Assembly (NCBI GenBank): GCA_002788515.1
Contig: PFRJ01000052.1
Location: 1-5,308 of the forward strand
DNA from: Nitrosopumilales archaeon CG_4_9_14_0_2_um_filter_34_16
Lineage (GTDB): Archaea > Thermoproteota > Nitrososphaeria > Nitrososphaerales > Nitrosopumilaceae
DNA: 5,308 nucleotides
Reading direction: 5' to 3'
In this document: positions 4,018 to 5,308 of the stretch, piece by piece
Numbering within the stretch: the stretch's first letter is position 1
How the letters are laid out: each line of letters starts with the position of its first letter
The notes under the pieces: model-generated
Database searches by the model: none
What the model was told of the DNA's origin: nothing
Seen by the model: the letters and a program-made list of their open reading frames with translations, nothing else
Position numbers and translations under genes: made by a program

Positions 4018-5308
4018 ATGTATTCTGTCATTTTAACAGAGTTAGGAATATCAGTTTTTAATGATTCAAAGCTAGAAAAAGCGTTTGCTTTCTCAGATCC
4101 TGTTAAAGAATATCTTTTAGTAAAAAACAAAGAATCAAAACTAAATGAACTTGTAAATTATTTGGCCTCAACTCAAAGAGGGTTTTCTGTAAGTGATGAA
4201 TCATTACTTGCAATTCTAAAAAAATATTCTATTGATTGTCATTTAATGGATTCAATAGGATTGGATAATGTACAAGCAACAAAACCACAAATCATTGTTG
4301 ATTCAGGTTTTGCTTCCAATCTCCAAGATACACTTGGGAAGCTTAGAGAATTTGCGTTAGGATTCTCATCATCAAAAGTTACAGTGATATCAGAGAGTCC
4401 AGATCTTCATATAATTCAAGCAATTAATTCTTTAGACGAAATTGATAAAATTGCAAATGGATTAAGTTCAAGACTTAGAGAATGGTATGGATTACATTTT
4501 CCAGAATTAGACAACATTATTGACAGCATTAATGGATATGCACAAATTGTGATTGCTGGAAAACGTGAGTCATTAACAAAACAAGTTTTTGAAAATGCAG
4601 GTTTTCCAGAATCAAAGGTGGAAATGTTATCTTTAATTTCATCAAAAAGCAGAGGCGGTGATATATCAGATGATAATTTAGAAATTGTGCAAGCAATTGC
4701 AAAACAAGTTTTAGATTTTCATGATCTTCGCAAAAAGCTTGAAGATCATGTTGAAGCAGAAATGCAAAAAATTGCACCAAATCTTTCAGCAATATTAGGA
4801 ACTGCAGTTGGTGCAAGAATTTTAGGCAGAGCAGGCAGTCTCAAAAGATTAGCATCACTTCCTGCTAGTACAATTCAAGTTTTAGGAGCTGAGAAAGCAT
4901 TGTTTAGATCACTAAAAACTGGCTCTCAACCACCAAAACACGGATTGTTATTCCAACATGCGATGGTTCATGCAGCTCCAAGATGGCAGAGAGGAAAAAT
5001 TGCACGTGCAGTTGCTGCAAAAGCTGTGATTGCTGCAAGAGTAGATGTGTATGGAGAGGGATTGAATCAAACTTTACTTGAAAAACTCAACATACGAGTT
5101 GATGAAATAGGTAAGAAATACGAAAATCCTACTGAAAAAGATAGCAGGCCACCACAAGTGTTCAGAAGAGAAGGTGGTAACTTTAGAGACAGTCCAAGAA
5201 GAGATAGCAGAAGAAGAGAGAGGGGTAACTTTAGAGACAGTCCAAGAAGAGAAGGTAGTAACTTTAGAGACAGTCCAAGAAGAGAAGGTAGTAACTTTAG
5301 AGACAGTC
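4018..5308 (+). CDS. nop5: Nop5 (Nop56/58-like) core protein of the box C/D RNP, C-terminus cut by the window edge
   Basis: At least 430 codons are open from ATG 4018, with no stop before the edge. Nop5 is the scaffold of archaeal box C/D RNPs: its N-terminal domain binds the methyltransferase fibrillarin, a coiled coil mediates dimerisation, and the C-terminal Nop domain grips guide RNA with L7Ae, directing 2'-O-methylation of rRNA and tRNA. Here the N-terminal domain spans about 1-120. The coiled coil spans about 128-250 and includes LREWYGLHFPEL (153-164). The Nop domain follows, with IAPNLSAILG (252-261), GAEKALFRSLKTG (290-302), PPKHGLLFQH (305-314) and WQRGKIARAVAAKAVIAARVD (about 323-343), all matching the family signature. 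After residue 375 comes a basic extension rich in Arg, Ser, Asp and Gly, built from repeats (see separate entry); typical archaeal Nop5 proteins are about 400 residues or fewer. No other gene is visible beside it; fibrillarin often follows nop5 in archaea, but that region is outside. Confidence 0.95.
   Translation, partial: MYSVILTELGISVFNDSKLEKAFAFSDPVKEYLLVKNKESKLNELVNYLASTQRGFSVSDESLLAILKKYSIDCHLMDSIGLDNVQATKPQIIVDSGFASNLQDTLGKLREFALGFSSSKVTVISESPDLHIIQAINSLDEIDKIANGLSSRLREWYGLHFPELDNIIDSINGYAQIVIAGKRESLTKQVFENAGFPESKVEMLSLISSKSRGGDISDDNLEIVQAIAKQVLDFHDLRKKLEDHVEAEMQKIAPNLSAILGTAVGARILGRAGSLKRLASLPASTIQVLGAEKALFRSLKTGSQPPKHGLLFQHAMVHAAPRWQRGKIARAVAAKAVIAARVDVYGEGLNQTLLEKLNIRVDEIGKKYENPTEKDSRPPQVFRREGGNFRDSPRRDSRRRERGNFRDSPRREGSNFRDSPRREGSNFRDS
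4720..4750 (+). repeat. Perfect 10-bp inverted repeat inside nop5
   Basis: CATGATCTTC at 4720-4729 is the exact reverse complement of GAAGATCATG at 4741-4750, with an 11-base A-rich loop. In the reading frame it covers His235 to His244 (HDLRKKLEDH) at the end of the coiled coil, where the LRKKLE pattern is normal for Nop proteins. The symmetry arises from codon choice on top of the protein sequence. It could form an mRNA hairpin; no T-run follows, so it does not look like a terminator. Confidence 0.7.
5170..5308 (+). repeat. 33-base tandem repeats encoding an EGSNFRDSPRR tail of Nop5
   Basis: Four copies of an 11-codon unit are visible. Copy 1 is 5170-5202 (EGGNFRDSPRR), followed by a 15-base insert coding DSRRR (5203-5217). 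Copies 2 (5218-5250, ERGNFRDSPRR), 3 (5251-5283, EGSNFRDSPRR) and 4 (5284 onward, cut by the edge) are directly adjacent. The core from the Asn codon to the end of the unit is identical in bases in the three complete copies, and in copy 4 as far as it is visible; differences fall only in the first three codons. The array keeps the reading frame, so it extends the protein rather than breaking it. The total copy number is unknown. Confidence 0.9.

Noticed and set aside
4529..4816. Minus-strand open frame of 95 codons rich in Leu, Phe and Gln
   Set aside because: It is antisense to nop5; its hydrophobic composition is the complement of the Lys/Glu-rich coiled coil.
5170..5308. CRISPR array
   Set aside because: The units are adjacent, have no variable spacers, and stay in frame with nop5 as a coding repeat.

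Overview
The window looks like the chromosome of an ammonia-oxidising archaeon of the Nitrosopumilus type (Thaumarchaeota/Nitrososphaeria). The DNA is AT-rich. It carries archaeal/eukaryotic-type information genes (ribosomal protein S30e and the box C/D RNP protein Nop5) beside a class 1B dihydroorotate dehydrogenase. Start regions mostly have a TATA-like element about 25-27 bases before the start codon and no clear Shine-Dalgarno sequence, which fits leaderless archaeal transcripts. The lineage is inferred from protein style and base composition, not from a database search.

Layout from left to right. At the left edge the last 17 codons of a plus-strand gene end in a CxxC zinc-knuckle-like tail (2-55). 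A convergent spacer without a gene follows (56-225), with T-rich termination signals on both strands. Four minus-strand genes then read leftward: pyrD (3932-3021), pyrK (3037-2225, overlapping pyrD by 17 bases), a 577-residue radical SAM protein (2182-449) and rps30e (408-226). A short divergent promoter region (3933-4017) separates pyrD from the plus-strand nop5 gene (4018 to beyond 5308), which runs off the right edge.

PyrD and PyrK form the NAD+-linked dihydroorotate dehydrogenase of pyrimidine synthesis. PyrD oxidises dihydroorotate on FMN; PyrK passes the electrons through a 2Fe-2S cluster and FAD to NAD+. The radical SAM gene follows on the same strand after a short gap, and its substrate is not evident. 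S30e and Nop5 belong to ribosome assembly and function: S30e is a small-subunit protein, and Nop5 is the scaffold of the RNA-guided 2'-O-methylation complex.

No mobile element, CRISPR array, tRNA or rRNA was seen. The most unusual features are the arginine/serine-rich C-terminal extension of Nop5, built from nearly identical 33-base tandem repeats; a perfect 10-bp hairpin inside nop5; a palindrome covering the nop5 TATA box; and the radical SAM protein with an unassigned N-terminal half. Apart from these, the window is ordinary core-genome content.
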